Both the position numbers and the translations under genes were made by a program. 64,000 nucleotides of DNA from Toxonevra muliebris (taxonomy: Eukaryota; Arthropoda; Insecta; Diptera; Pallopteridae): NCBI GenBank assembly GCA_963691655.1, contig OY829326.1, forward strand, positions 25,718,878-25,782,877, given 5' to 3'. Shown here piece by piece: positions 48,175-60,755 of the stretch. The notes beneath the pieces are model-generated. The model was not told the origin of the DNA. It ran no database searches and saw only the letters and a list, made by a program, of their open reading frames with translations. Each line of letters starts with the position of its first letter. The stretch's first letter is position 1.

Positions 48175-50280
48175 GATTACTCTTTATATGAGAAGCTCTT
48201 TTGCTCATAGAAACCAAAAATCATAACCTAATGGAATGAAAGTTTTGACAGGAAATACAGAAAATGAGTATTTTCCTTATATACGAAGTATTTCTTTTGT
48301 TTTATATTTTTAAAACAGAATTTATATACAATATACGCAAGTTGCTACAACATTTTTTGAATGGTATAGATTATTACTATTTATTATGATATGGGATAAG
48401 TAATTTATATTGATGATGATTCTTGAAATAAACTCTTGAGCAAACTTGAGCTCTTTTCATTTACATTTGAGCTTCCGGTTTATACCTTTCCAATACGCTT
48501 AATGCGCAACTTCCCACATGTATGTAGGTATTTATTTATTTAAGTTACATTAAATTTGTCAATCATTTACTTACTCTTCATAATAAATAGGAAACTATAA
48601 TTCTTTAGCATTGATATTATAAACAAAAAACAAAACGTGCATTCATACAAAAAAAAAAACCAAAAAAAAAAAAAAAGAAAAATAAATTAATTTATCTGCT
48701 TTGTTCGTAATAAGCATTTGTGAGTGAAGGAAGATTGGACTATTGAAATAGGAAGGACTTATATTTTCACAAAACTATTAGCTACGTACTTCAGCGCTAT
48801 TGCCAGTATGAAGACCAAAAATAAAGTATTAAAATGCGCTTTGCACATTCTGCACTTCGAATGTAATTTCTCCTTTCACCCGAAAAAAAATATAACAACA
48901 AAAAAAAAAAAAGAAAAAGAAAATTACATTTTTAGTCAATGATGTTTCATTGTACTCTCGAAGTACCAAGTAGAAAAGTAGAAGTAGAAGAATTTCGCAC
49001 TAAGACTTATATTACATTTTCACATGCTACACACAAACACACAAAAAAAACACACTCTCTCACTTAGTCTCAGTCAGTTTCAGTCTCAGAAACCACAATA
49101 CGAACGAACACATGCAACAATGTTGACAGTCATAAAGTAGCTTCTGCAACTGAAATTATTATTATTATATATGTATGTATGGGTATGTGTTTATATATGT
49201 GTGTGTATGTAATTTCTTTTCATTTATTTTTCTTATACTCTGCTTTTCGATTTTTTGTTGTTGTTTTTGTTGTTTGCCAATTGTGTGAAACGAGTGAAGC
49301 GTACAAAAGTTTGTAATTGTCCTGCGGTTTCTCGCCAAGTGAACTTCAGAATTCACAAGTCCTTAAGGATATATATGTATGCATCACACATAAGTATATA
49401 AACATACATATGAACAGGGAAAACCTTTGCTCGTAATTTACGCTACTTGAAATTACATTTCGAAATCTTTGCTGTTTCTTTGTATTTAATATTTTTTTTT
49501 CAGTGCTCTCTCTTTGGCAATTGCATTTAGTTAGTGATGAGCGAAACTGTTCTATGAACTGTGATTGCAATTTTTGAATATTAGTGAAAAATCACTGTGA
49601 CTTAAATCATAGCTGAGAGCAGTGAGCGTGTAGAGAGAGCGTTTCATATGAATATAAAAATTGGATACTACTCGGTTAAAAGAACCGAAAAAAAATGAAT
49701 ATATGAATTCATTAACGAATATGATAATTTTTTAGTTTTACATTATATTACATAGTGATAAAAATAGATTTGCTAACGATTCGCGTATTCTTAGTGAACG
49801 AATTTTATTTGACTGATTCGTGAGGAAATAGCAAGATAGTAAAACAAAGATTCATGCTAATTAAAACGCTTCCAGTATTTAACATTTCTAACAATAAATC
49901 TTGAAAATATCGAGAATGAATTTCATAAATACTTTCGTGAGCATTCTTTAGCATGGTGTGCAAAATTCAACTTTTCTTGTGCGAATAAGATAGCACCTAG
50001 CGTTTCCGAATGAATTTTTTGTACTCAACACGAATCTGGGGCCAAAAACTTCCCATCACATCACGTTTTTAACCAGCGGCTCTTAAAACACTTCGGACGT
50101 TTTTCATTTTTTCTGGCCGTGGGTGTAAGTAAGATAAAATCCGTTCAGTGTAAATTTGATCCCTGCACCCCTACTCATAACGATACCCCCTGCTCTAAGA
50201 GAGGCAGAAAATAATTTGGCTTCAGACCAGTGATGAAATTTCCAAATTTCAAATTGTACCTAATTGATCAAAAAAAATTG
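48175..50280. other. Intronic AT-rich DNA
   Basis: Contains poly(A) tracts (48645-48680), (TATG)n sequence near 49165-49210 and low-complexity Lys/Phe frames. No gene is recognised. Confidence 0.5.
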
Positions 50281-50286
50281 TATCTA

Positions 50287-51236
50287 GGGGAAAGGCATGC
50301 AGGTTGAGGCAGTCCAATATTTTTATTTTTTCCACTAACGGTACGAATATTTCTGCCGTCACATTGATAGTAGTAAGTTTTTCATTACAGAGAGACCTAT
50401 TTGTGGCCATTCTTTATGTTTCAAACAGAATATCCAAACAATTTTTGTGAAAAAAGTGAATTTGAGAATTTTCTAATCGTAAAAAAAGTGTAGTTATTGA
50501 AGCCGTACAAAAAAGTTAATATAACATTCGTACCACAGTTTTGGCTCTTTTTTTAATGCTCCGAATGAATTTTGAACATAACTTGCATGGTAAAAAATAA
50601 TACATCATTTCGAAATATCGGCGATGCTTGCAGGTTGACATACATGAAGGCATGCAGGTTATATGTTTTGAAGGGAAAACGTCAGAGACCTCATTTTAAT
50701 GCTTGTTTATGTTCGGCATTGCTATTAAACTTTTATAAAAAGCGAACACGGGCAGTTGAGAAAAAGAAAACGTCGTCTTCAGTTGAAGATGTTGATTTCT
50801 GTATGATATGTATGAAGAATTTACCAGCAAAACATTTAAAGTGTGCCATATCGCAAAACTATTTCACGCGCCGGAATTGCGACTCTGATGTCGATCTTTC
50901 TGACGAAAATTAATGGAATTTTTTATCTTCTTCATTGTTGAGGCCCTTATGATAAATAAATAAACAATAACACTTTAAAATTAATCGTCATAATTTTTAT
51001 TGTTCAGACATTTTCTCAATTTCTATGACTGTCTCAACCTGCGTACTAAAACTTTTTTTTGCCAAAAACATATGTTCGGAAAATTGGCCATAACTTCTTA
51101 ATTTTTCAAGCAATGCAACTATTTTCTGCAGCAAAGGCAAGACGTTTGCAACAGTATATAGCTTTTGTGATATTTTTTTTAGTAAAAAATTTTAGACATA
51201 AAAACAAAACCGGTCTCAACCTCCATGCCTTTCCCC
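50287..51236 (+). mobile_element. TA-flanked DNA transposon, 950 bp, unassigned
   Basis: The left terminus GGGGAAAGGCATGCAGGTTG matches the reverse complement of the right terminus (GGGGAAAGGCATGGAGGTTG), with similarity over about 24 bp. TA occurs immediately outside both ends (50285-50286 and 51237-51238), the Tc1/mariner/pogo-type target duplication. Subterminal GCAGGTTGA-like motifs recur at 50627 and 50655, and in inverted form (TCAACCTGCG) at 51033. It contains one 113-codon ORF and no visible DDE motif, so it is either non-autonomous or a deletion derivative. Confidence 0.7.
50572..50913 (+). CDS. Short Cys-containing ORF inside the TA-flanked element
   Basis: 113 codons with no family that I can name. 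The N-terminal half has scattered Cys and basic residues (MKACRLYVLKGKRQRPHFNA), then KKRTRAVEKKKTSSSVEDVD, a Lys-rich linker. The C-terminal half reads DFCMICMKNLPAKHLKCAIS followed by RRNCDSDVDLSDEN. CxxC, KC and NC spacing hints at an eroded zinc-binding module such as those closing some transposase proteins, but one Cys pair appears lost. The track start is likely a near-cognate or internal start, since the frame at 50572 begins ATTTTGAAC-like rather than a clear ATG context. It is probably a remnant of a C-terminal transposase segment rather than a host gene. Confidence 0.4.
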   Translation: MNITCMVKNNTSFRNIGDACRLTYMKACRLYVLKGKRQRPHFNACLCSALLLNFYKKRTRAVEKKKTSSSVEDVDFCMICMKNLPAKHLKCAISQNYFTRRNCDSDVDLSDEN

Positions 51237-51239
51237 TAC

Positions 51240-54105
51240 CTAAAATAGTATACTTCATTGGCTCATCGTTTTTGTTAGAAATTTAATTTTCATTTAAAAG
51301 TTAACAATTAAAATAAGTAAATAAAATGTGAAAACGATGCTCGTTATATAACTATTGTAATTCATTCTCATAGATTTATCCATATATAATTTATGTTCCA
51401 TAAAATAAATAAAATTGTTTGTATTGAATAGCAGTTGGCTTCTTTTTAATTCATTTAATTAGGCAAATATACAATGAGACGCAAAATTGATCACAAAAAA
51501 TAATATTTTAGAGCACGACAAATCGGAAACAAAAAATCAAGAAAAGTTTCCAGTCGTCTAGATGAAAACAAGGGGAACAAGAAAGGCCCCACATTGGTCA
51601 TGAAAGCTCCGGAATTTTGATTATAATTTTAAATTTTTCAAAAATGTTCAGCCAAGATTTGTTTCAAAGCTTACAACTCTGTTATTACTGTTTATAAAAG
51701 GAAACATACATAATGCAAAAATAATTTTTAAAATCGGATAATGTTTATTAGATAAATTTAAAAAATTTCCATATGATTTTGACCTTATTTTGACACCAAT
51801 AAACTTAATTCGATTTGGAAAGTTATTTTTGCAATATTTTTCCATTAATAAACAGCAATATCAGAGCTGTGAGCATTGAAGTAAAGCAATACAGCACAGG
51901 CAAGTTAAATTTAAGTAGGTACTTACTTATTACAAAATATTTTTTTTTGTAGTTAAATTAAATTGGCCAACTAATAGCAAATTGTGCCTAAAATGTGCCC
52001 ATTGTGCCTAATGTATTTTGTAGTTCAAAAAAGTCGGAAAAAGGTACAATTGTACCTACTTTTTCATTACTGCTTCATCACTGCTGGAAAGCGCATGGTT
52101 CAGTCTTCAATTTCCGATATTACCGAAGCATGGGAGCATGTAAGGGTTCAGATTTTATAAACCCATTTTTTTTTAAAGCGACATTTTTGACCTTAAATTC
52201 GTATTCAGCACAAAAAATTTATTCAGAAAATATTTTTCTGAAAGTTTCGAATGAACTTTTTGAATTTTTGGTAAATGCCCCAGCAAAATTTGCCAACCAA
52301 GAGGTGGGTGCTGCCATGCACAAAAATATTTATGTTTTTATTTAAATTTTTTACCGTGCTGTGTATCAAAACTCCCGCACATTTGTCTAACTAGTAGCTG
52401 ATTAATTATTTCAAGTAACAGTGAGAAAATTCGTGCACTGAAAAATATCTGGCACATCTCTAAAACACTACCACTGCTATGGCTACAACTGCTACTTTTA
52501 AAGTTGTTAATATTAAGGCAATATTAACTGAAATGAACATGTGTGTGTGCATTTACCACAATCGTATGTATAACAACATCCATATGTGCGCGTTGTCCTT
52601 TTGTGTCCAGTTTGATTCCGTTTGCATGCACATGTACATAAGTGTGTGTGTAAGTGTGTTTGATTCTGTGCGTTACGCCTCAGTGCGCGAATATATGCGA
52701 TGCACGTTGCTCGCATACAGATGTGCTACTTAAGAAAATGGCAGTAGCAGTAACAGCAACACCAGTGGCAGCTTTGATGTAATAATGACAACGACAATGA
52801 TGAGGCTTGGGTGTAGTGGTGAAGTATTAATGGTAGTATACACTTATGTACTTTATTTTCCTTCCCCTGCGAAAGGATACAGAATATTTTGTTGTTTACG
52901 AGCATCCGTTAGCTACATATAAATATATTACGTTAGTGTAGCATTTCCTCCTATGAGTGTTTGTGTGTGTGTATATGTCTTACCGACTATTTTATCCTTT
53001 TTCATTCAATTCATGCACTATTCCATTAAACACACACATATACACATGCAAACGCGCATATACAGAAATAAAAGCTTATACATTTACGCCTTCATTTCTG
53101 TTATTGCTGCTAACACTGACGCTGCTGCTTTTAGATGATTTCTGTTTTTTTTTTACTACGCTACTGCCTGCTTGCCTTTTTCTGTTCCTGACTCAAAGAG
53201 CTCAAATGAGAAAAGTAGCAACTAGCACTAAATTGGATGCGGTACATTTTCCCCTTGCTGATGTTGTTGCTGTTGTTACTGTACTGCTGCTTACTGTTCC
53301 TTGCTGATGCTTGCTGTTCCTTTTTTTCTTCTTCATCATAAAACGCAAATGCTTTTTATGACTTTATGTGCAGAATTTCATTATTTTATTAAAATGAGTG
53401 TGACAAATGTCGTGTTTTTCGCTATTTACACTAAAGTTGTAGTCTTCTTCTCGGTTTTTCTTATTTTTTTTTTTTTTTTGATTTTTTTTGGTTGGGTTTT
53501 CTATAATTCACTGTGGTTGCAAGCGTGTTGATTAACTTATTGTGTCGTTGTTGTTTTTGTTGTTTTTATGTTGTTTTGTACGTGCCTGTATGTTGTAATT
53601 ATGTTGCATGCCAATCTAATTAAAAAAGCTATTTGCAAATGTTGCAATTTATCACATTTCATAGTTCTTCACAATTAATTAAATATAAACGAACATATTT
53701 TTTGTTTGTTTGGTTGTAATGTTCAAATAGTAAAAAGAAATGTTTAGTAGTTTATAGTTGGAACCCCTCCAATTAAATTATGAACTTTCGTGAAAGGCGA
53801 AAGGTTTTTAATTGCGTTTTCATTTAAAATTTTTCCAAAACAGTTTGGAGTGGTGTAAAAATTATTTCCTAAGTAAAACTTTCCGTTCATTTTCATGGGG
53901 GAAGAAAAGCTTTAAAGCTTAAGTGCAGTACCACATGTGCATAATTTTTGATTGCGTGACAACGTTTCCAGATTATGTTGTTATTCTGAAGTATAGTTCA
54001 TTTCCAATGATATTAAATCAGTAATTAAAAACTTAATTCGTTTGCGAAGAATTTGAACGAGATAAGCAGGAAAAAAATTTACTACGTTATTTTTTTTTTT
54101 GGTTT
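51240..54105. other. Intronic AT-rich DNA
   Basis: No gene is recognised. Segments at 50226 (CAGTGATGAAAT...AAATTGTACC) and 52045-52090 (GGTACAATTGTACC...TTCATCACTG) are loosely inverted and might be ends of an older element enclosing the 950-bp transposon, but target duplications do not match. TG-rich sequence at 52955-52980 and CTG/GTT tracts at 53100-53300 explain the open frames there. Confidence 0.4.
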
Positions 54106-54109
54106 TTTC

Positions 54110-55375
54110 AAAACCAAAAATTTAGACTAAATTAAAACCTAAATCAGACCACATTCAGACTTCAATTCAGAGCAAAAATTAAACCAAAAACCAGATTATA
54201 ATTTAAATTAAACTCAGATCAAAATTCATACGAAATTTTAAACCAAAATTCAGACCAAATTTTTGACCGAAGTTGGGACCAATATTGATTTACATATTCC
54301 AACCAAAACTCAAACTGAAATTCAAACCAAAACTCAGATCATAAATCACACTGAATTCCGACCAATAACATTCAAAATTTACAGTAAAATTAAGGCCAAA
54401 AAAGACAGACAAAAATTCAAACTGAAAAACCGATTACATATCAGGTCTAATTCAGGTAAAAAATCTTAGCAAAGTCAGACCATAATTAAAAATAAAACCC
54501 TGAACCGATCTCAGACCAAAAGGAAACCAAACTCAAACCTAAACTCTCATCAAATTTAGACCGAAAATCAAACAAAAATTAATAACTCAGAAAAAAATTC
54601 AGGCTGGAATTAAAACTAGAAATCATATCTAAACTTGGACTAGAATTTGACCAGAATTCAAACCAAATTTATATGAAAAATCAAACCAAATTAAAATTAA
54701 AAGTCATTTTAAAAATTAAATTCAAATTAAAACCAAAACTCATCCCTGAAAAAGACCAAATTCAAAGCTAACTTCAGACTAAAAATTAACTATAAACTGA
54801 GAACGAAAATCGCACCAAATATCGACTAATAACTTACCAAAACTAAGAAAATTCAAACCGAATTCAGATTAAATTCAAACCAAAACTCAACCATACCCAA
54901 AACTAGTTCAATGATCTAATATAAAGTCAAACAAAAATTCAGATTACAAGAACAAAATTGCAACCAAAATCAGACAGTAATTCAAACTAAATTGATACCA
55001 AAATTAAGACTAAATTCAGATCAGCGTTGCCACTAGAATTCAGAACATATTTCATAAAAAAAATTGTGGCAAATAGTCAGACTAAGATTCAGACCATAAA
55101 TTATTATTATAGAAATCAGACTAAATTAAGTCCAAAAATCAGAGCAAAACTCAAAACATAGTTAGAAACTCTGATAGAAACTCAGACCAAAACCCAAATT
55201 CTGACGAATAGCTCACCAAAACTAAGCCCAAAAATAATAGGAAAAATAAGACAAAAAAAGAAAAAAAAAAGAAAAAACAGACCAAAGTTCAGACCAAATA
55301 CAAAGCAAAAATATAACCAAAACTCAGAACAAAATTAAGACCAAAATAAAGATAAATATTCAAATCATACATATT
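54110..55375 (-). repeat. 12-bp satellite, A-rich orientation
   Basis: About 1.27 kb of units such as CTCAGACCAAAA, TTCAAACCAAAA and TTCAGACTAAAA, the reverse complement of the family at 37490-38470. The array is interrupted by the LINE at 55380 and resumes at 56645. It is about 7 kb downstream of exon 5. Confidence 0.85.
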
Positions 55376-55379
55376 TAAA

Positions 55380-56650
55380 CAAATGTATACCAGTGTTATA
55401 CGCCCAATTCTATTTTATGGCGTAGTTGTTTGGTGGACTGTTATCTTAAAGAGCACCCTTCACAAAGAATTAGACAAAGTACAGAGGCTAGCTTCAAGGT
55501 TAGTTACAGGAGCCCTGAAAACTACACCTTTAAAGGCACTGTAAACTATGCTAAATCTTATTCCAATAGATCTATTTGGTAAGACCTCAGCTTCAATCTC
55601 AGGTGTGAGACTGAACCCGATACGTAAGTGGTCCCACACTAATCATGGTTATGGTAGGATATTAGGTGAAACCAATTATCTTCCCAAATCTGTCGATTTT
55701 TCCCTCTCCTCACTATCCTTTGGTAACAGCTTTAGCACACTTATTCCAACTCGCCAAGAGTGGAGTGCGGGCAATGTGATGCCATAGAAGTGTATATTGA
55801 TGGCTCAAAACTGGATGGCAAGGTTGGGGGTGGAGTTCACTCTGAGCGTCTGAATATTTCAACGCACTTTCGATTCCCTGATCACATCAGCGTCTTCCAA
55901 GCAGAGCTGCTGGCGATCACTGAAACCGCAAATCCGTTAAGGTGTAACGAAATATCCTGCAAGGATATCTACATTTTAACTGAGCGGCGATAAAATCTCT
56001 CCAATGTTTTGCTAATAACTCAATAGTTGCCCTACAATGCAGATCGTCTCTGAATGAGACGGCCGCAGCATTCAATCTGCACCTCACTTGGGTGTCTGGG
56101 CACAGCAACATTGAGGGAAACTGTAAAGCAGATGATCTTTCCAGACTTGGTACAACCCGCAGCGATTCATGCATCAATGGCAACGTATTGCGGAAAGGAG
56201 ATGGAACCAACCTGCTGCATTGTTAGGCAATTTTGGCCTAGGCCAAACACAGAACGCACTAAAGCACTCATAAACCTGGACCGAGTCCACATAAGCAGGG
56301 TAATCTGTATTCTAACCGGATACTGTCCTATCAGCATTCATGCCCGGAGATTAGGTCTTCCCTATAATGACTTCTGTCGAAGCTGCAGAAACCAAGAGGA
56401 AGAAGAAACAATCTTCCACCTTATGTGTAACTGCCCTGCTCTAGCGGCACGCAGACAAAAAACTCTGGGAGAACCTTTCTATGAAAGACTAACAGAACTC
56501 GAATCCTCTGAAATCAGAGACTTACTTCGCTTCATAAAAAGCACAAAATGGTTGGACTAGGTGGCATTAAGAGGTAGCTACTCGCCCCATAGGGTATCAC
56601 AATCAGTGTGTTCATATTTCTATTTGAACAGCCCCAACAACCTAACCTAA
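55380..56650 (+). pseudogene. RNase H-type LINE, 5'-truncated, inserted in the 12-bp satellite
   Basis: It opens within the RT tail (SVIRPILFYGVVVWW, then DKVQRLASRLVTGALKTTPL), a block after the RT core of RNase H-bearing LINEs. VYIDGSKLDGKVGGGVHSER (about 55791) is the RNase H TDGSK motif and ISVFQAELLAITETA the QAE block. From about 56180, RTKALINLDRVHISRVICIL, TGYCPISIHARRLGLPYNDF, CRSCRNQEEEETIFHLMCNC and LRFIKSTKWLD form the C-terminus with CCHC motif, ending at 56560. The tail ends AACAACCTAACCTAAAC near 56650. Two or more frameshifts and stops (about 55530, 55990) disable it. Confidence 0.8.
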
Positions 56651-56765
56651 ACAAACCTCAAACCGAAAATCTAACCAATAGTCAGTCCAAAATTCACACA
56701 AAATTCAGAACAAAACTTAAAGCAAACTTAAGGCAAAAGTTAACCCAACTTAAGCAGGTGAAAGA
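56645..56765 (-). repeat. 12-bp satellite, continuation after the LINE insertion
   Basis: About 120 bp of the same A-rich units (AAACCTCAAACCGAAAATCT, CAAAATTCACACAAAATTCA). With 54110-55375 it forms one array split by the LINE. Confidence 0.8.
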
Positions 56766-56769
56766 CTTA

Positions 56770-59285
56770 ACATTTTAAAAATCCACATCGATTGTGAAGA
56801 TGAACATTCAACTGTGCGTGTAACATATATCCACCTAATGTGGTCACGCTAAATAAATGAAAAAGAACCCGAAAATAAGCTTATATATGTTTGTCGCTTA
56901 AATAAATTATACTTCTATAAAACTTTCACTACCGTATTTGTTTTTTTTTTTTTTGCTTCATTTGGAAGTCTTTGTGTTGATTAATGACTCAGGCCCAAAA
57001 AAAAAAAAAAAAACACTCTGTCACTAATTTTGGAATATTAGATATACATTTCAGTTTATTTTTCAAAGAAAATTGGCGCAACCTCTTCATTTAATTACAT
57101 TGTCTTATTTATAAGAGCTTAAAATGTCATTTCTTCTTCAAATATCATTAAGCAACATTGTACTCAAGTCGACCATATCGTCGACGCCATATGCTATACA
57201 AACACACATACACAGTTAGAAAAAAATGTTGTAGAAAACAAGGCGATGTTTAATTAAGAAATATCACCGCATTAAGTTTTTATTTAGCTATATACAAATA
57301 CAAAGAAACACACGCACTCACTTATACACATTTACAGCCAACGCACAGAAATGTGTTTGCATCTAAGTCTGCGAAGACGCTATATCCTTTTTAATCAACA
57401 TATTTACAAACACTCGCACTCGTATAGCACACACACTTGTGCGGTCGTCGTCGTCGTCGTCGACACCGTCGTTGTTGTCATAGTATGTAATCTTGCATAC
57501 ATACGTACACATGCACGTGAATGCCATCTATTTTCTTCTATTCCCATAAAATAGCTACACTTTCTTCTTGTTTGGAGAATGATTTATATATGCACCCATA
57601 TGTAACATACAAGTAGGAGTAGATATGTATGTATTTATATGTGTGAATGCTTAGTTATATGAATATATGTGATTAAACATACATATGCATGTATGTATGT
57701 ATGAGTTTGTATGCTACTAGGTGAGAGTGTAGAAGTTATAGGATTTTCATACGTGTTTTATATAATTGTTGTTGTGGTTTAGCTAAGTTATTCATGACAT
57801 ACATACACATATATGTATTTATGCACACACACACAAACATGTTTATACTCATACATATGCATACATGTATAAATTTTAAGCATTGTCGTAAATATAATTT
57901 ATATTTTACAACACAACTGCTACCTACCTAGGCAGCATGTACTCGCTTGTACCTTGAAACTGATGTGGCATAAAAACACATTAATGTGTTAAATATGCTG
58001 CTTATTTTAAATTACACATACACTCTCAATGTCTAGGTGTATACATACGTGTATCGTTGTATGTGTTTTTATTTTTGTATTTATAACAATGTATGCAACT
58101 ATGTATATATATGTTGCTGTTTTTTGAAGTATTTTCAACATAATGCGGTTACTCATTATAATCTTAATATTTTTCGTTGTTTGTATTTGTGTTTTTTTGT
58201 TGGTTTTTCTATTCTGAAATAGTTGGTTGCAAAAGCAGCACCAACAATTTCGGTTGCTTTGTAATAATAATAATGGTTGAAATACTTTTGACAGCTATTT
58301 AGTAATTATGAAAGTGGAAGTGAAAACTCTGTTCATTTCTGCTTTGTGTTTTAAATATTAGGTTTTTCACTTAATTAAATTTTTAATAGTTATATTCTAT
58401 TTGTTAAATTTTCTGATATTTGGGTACAGAATATTGGATAGAAGGCAGAAAGTGTGTAATTCAGTAAGTTAATGTGTTGTCATATCATATTTTTAATTAT
58501 TTACTAAAACTGAATGGTTTAAAAAAGAAGAGCTGGCTCCAAATTTTTTTAAACGGAAATTTTTATCGATGAGTTAGGCATTACTTATACCTACATAAAG
58601 CACAGAATCGATGTAACATTGGAATTGATTTAACGCATAGAGCTGTGGGGAGTGAAACGACGAAAACTTCCGAATTTTACTTTTGGATGTGTAAGTACTT
58701 TTTCACCACTTTTGAATGAGATGACTAAATCGCAATAAATTTCTGTAAACAATATGTAAGAAAACTTTAAAATAAAAAAAAAATAATTCCGAAAATAGTA
58801 TTTTTTTTTTATTTTTAAATTATTTGAAACCCGATTTGTACCTATTATTTATGTTCATTATTGCATTTTTGACGTCTCTTCTAAAAATGGTGAAAAACTA
58901 CTTACGAGATGTCAACATATGACTATCGATATGCAAATAAACAAAAGAGCGAGTAAGAAAACCATGTCAATTCTTGCAAGAACAGCACAAACAGCACTCT
59001 TTTTCTCTCTCTCTCACTCTCATATTTATGTATGTACGAGTATTTGCACTAAAAGAATTTCTTGCAAAAACAACACGACTAACAATAACAATAAATCCTT
59101 CTGAAGTTAATTACACTGTAATTACACTGTAATTGAGATGAAATTGATAGTGCCGACGTCTCTTCTTGTATTGCATGACACCCGATTCCTTTAAAACTTT
59201 TCTCTTTTCTTCTACGATAGTGATACGAATGATAGCGTACCGGAGTAACATTTTATTAGAGACTTAAATTAAGTCTTGATTGCTT
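56770..59285. other. Intronic AT-rich DNA with microsatellites
   Basis: A (GTC)n run lies at 57443-57462, with TATG/ACATAC runs around 57600-57860 and 58080-58110. An inverted pair, GTAAGTACTTTTTCACCA (about 58692) and TGGTGAAAAACTACTTACG (about 58887), may be a small element. No gene is recognised. Confidence 0.45.
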
Positions 59286-59412
59286 AACATCGGACAAAAC
59301 ATTTGCAACTGGGAGACATTACTATAATTGATTTCAGTTACAAAACTATTTTTTATTTAAACTATGGCAATTCAGTAATAAAATCCAACAAGATTTTTTA
59401 GATTTTGTAGTC

Positions 59413-60712
59413 TACTAGCTGACCCGGCAGACGTTGTTCTGCCCTTTCTTAGAAGAAGCGGGAAAATTAAAGTTTATTTAAATGAAGAAGAATGAAGTTT
59501 CTTGGTGTTTAAAATTAAACATTGGTAATGACAATGCAAGCTTAAAGGATGTACATTGAATTTGATAAAAATTCTCGATTTAAAATGAGGCATCAAAATT
59601 GGCATTTTTAAAAGTATTTAGTTGGCAGAAGAATATCAAAGACCGTTCTAAAAGTTATATGTATCTATTTCCAAAAACTATTTAAAATTATGGACCCATT
59701 TGTTATTTATTTATTATAAAAATAGAATTTATTATCGAATTTGTTACAGCGCCACCTATCGGATTTTGACATAGCTAGGCAGGTTCTTGAGATGTAATGA
59801 AATTAGTTGAAATAATAGTAAAAAAAGGAATGAGAAAAGTAATGGAAAATAGTAATGAAAAAAATAACAGTAAAAAAGTAGTAGAAAAGAGCTGTAGAAA
59901 TAGTAGTGGAAAACGTATTAGTAAAAGGAATAGAAAATAGTACTACAATTTGTTGTAAAAACGTGATAGAAATGGTAGTAAAAAAGCGACAGAAAAAGTA
60001 GTAGAGAAATAGTTAAACATAGTAGCACCAAAATAGTTAAAATGGAGCAGAAAGAGTGGTAGAAATAATAGTAAAAAATAATAGCAGAAAAAACTGTAAA
60101 AAAGTAGTAAAAAATAGTAGAAAGTAGTTGTAGAAAATAGGAAAAAATGTATTAAAAAAGTAGTAGAAAAAAAGTAGTAAAATAGTAGTAGAAAATATTT
60201 GTTGAAACAGTAGTAGAAAATAGGAAGAAATTGTAGAAAAATAGAAGTTTAAAAGTAGTAGAAAATAGTAGTAGTAGTAGTATAAATGGTAGTAGAAAAT
60301 AAAAAAGGAGCATTGTGCACACCTATTAATCCAATAAACTGAAAGAATTTAAATTTGTGTACCGTACCATAAATATCTCCTAAGAGAATGAAAATGCAGG
60401 TTATATGGAAGGTGCCACACCCCCTTTGTCAATCCCACCCATTTTTGTTGTAGCATGGCATTGTCAATTCTCGTTATCGTACCAAATTTCTGTATTATGC
60501 TATAAATGATTCTTGAGTTATACCCAAAAAAGCATTAGGATTGCATGGGAGGTGCCACGCCCACTTTCTTAAAAGCCACTATGAATAGCTATGTTTCATC
60601 CTCCTGCCCAAGAAAATATAGTCTGGAAATATGGCTTCAATCGGTCAAGTCGTTCAGAAGTTACACGATGTCATACACACAAAACTCTACGATTATATAC
60701 ATATATAAAGAT
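59413..60712 (+). repeat. Dispersed insect repeat with TAGCTGACCCGGCAGACGTT start
   Basis: It opens CTAGCTGACCCGGCAGACGT followed by TGTTCTGCC, a string I recall from repeats widespread in insect introns. It ends with CGGTCAAGTCGTTCAGAAGT, TACACGATGTCATACACACA and a TATATAAAGAT tail, as in 3' ends I associate with RTE-type LINE derivatives. Body segments include GGGAGGTGCCACGCCCACTT. A TAG/TAA-rich simple repeat splits the middle (59810-60300). No ORF. Confidence 0.45.
59810..60300 (+). repeat. (AGTAGTAGAAAA)-type simple repeat
   Basis: About 490 bp of drifting units of the type AGTAGTAGAAAATAG. It is stop-codon dense in the TAG register. It lies within the dispersed repeat at 59413-60712. 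Confidence 0.8.
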
Positions 60713-60755
60713 TATTTACATAATCTAAGAAAATAGAAACAGCACATGAACAGAA

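Noticed and set aside
50226..52090. Larger hAT element enclosing the 950-bp transposon
   Set aside because: Ends CAGTGATGAA look inverted, but flanking 8-bp sequences do not match.
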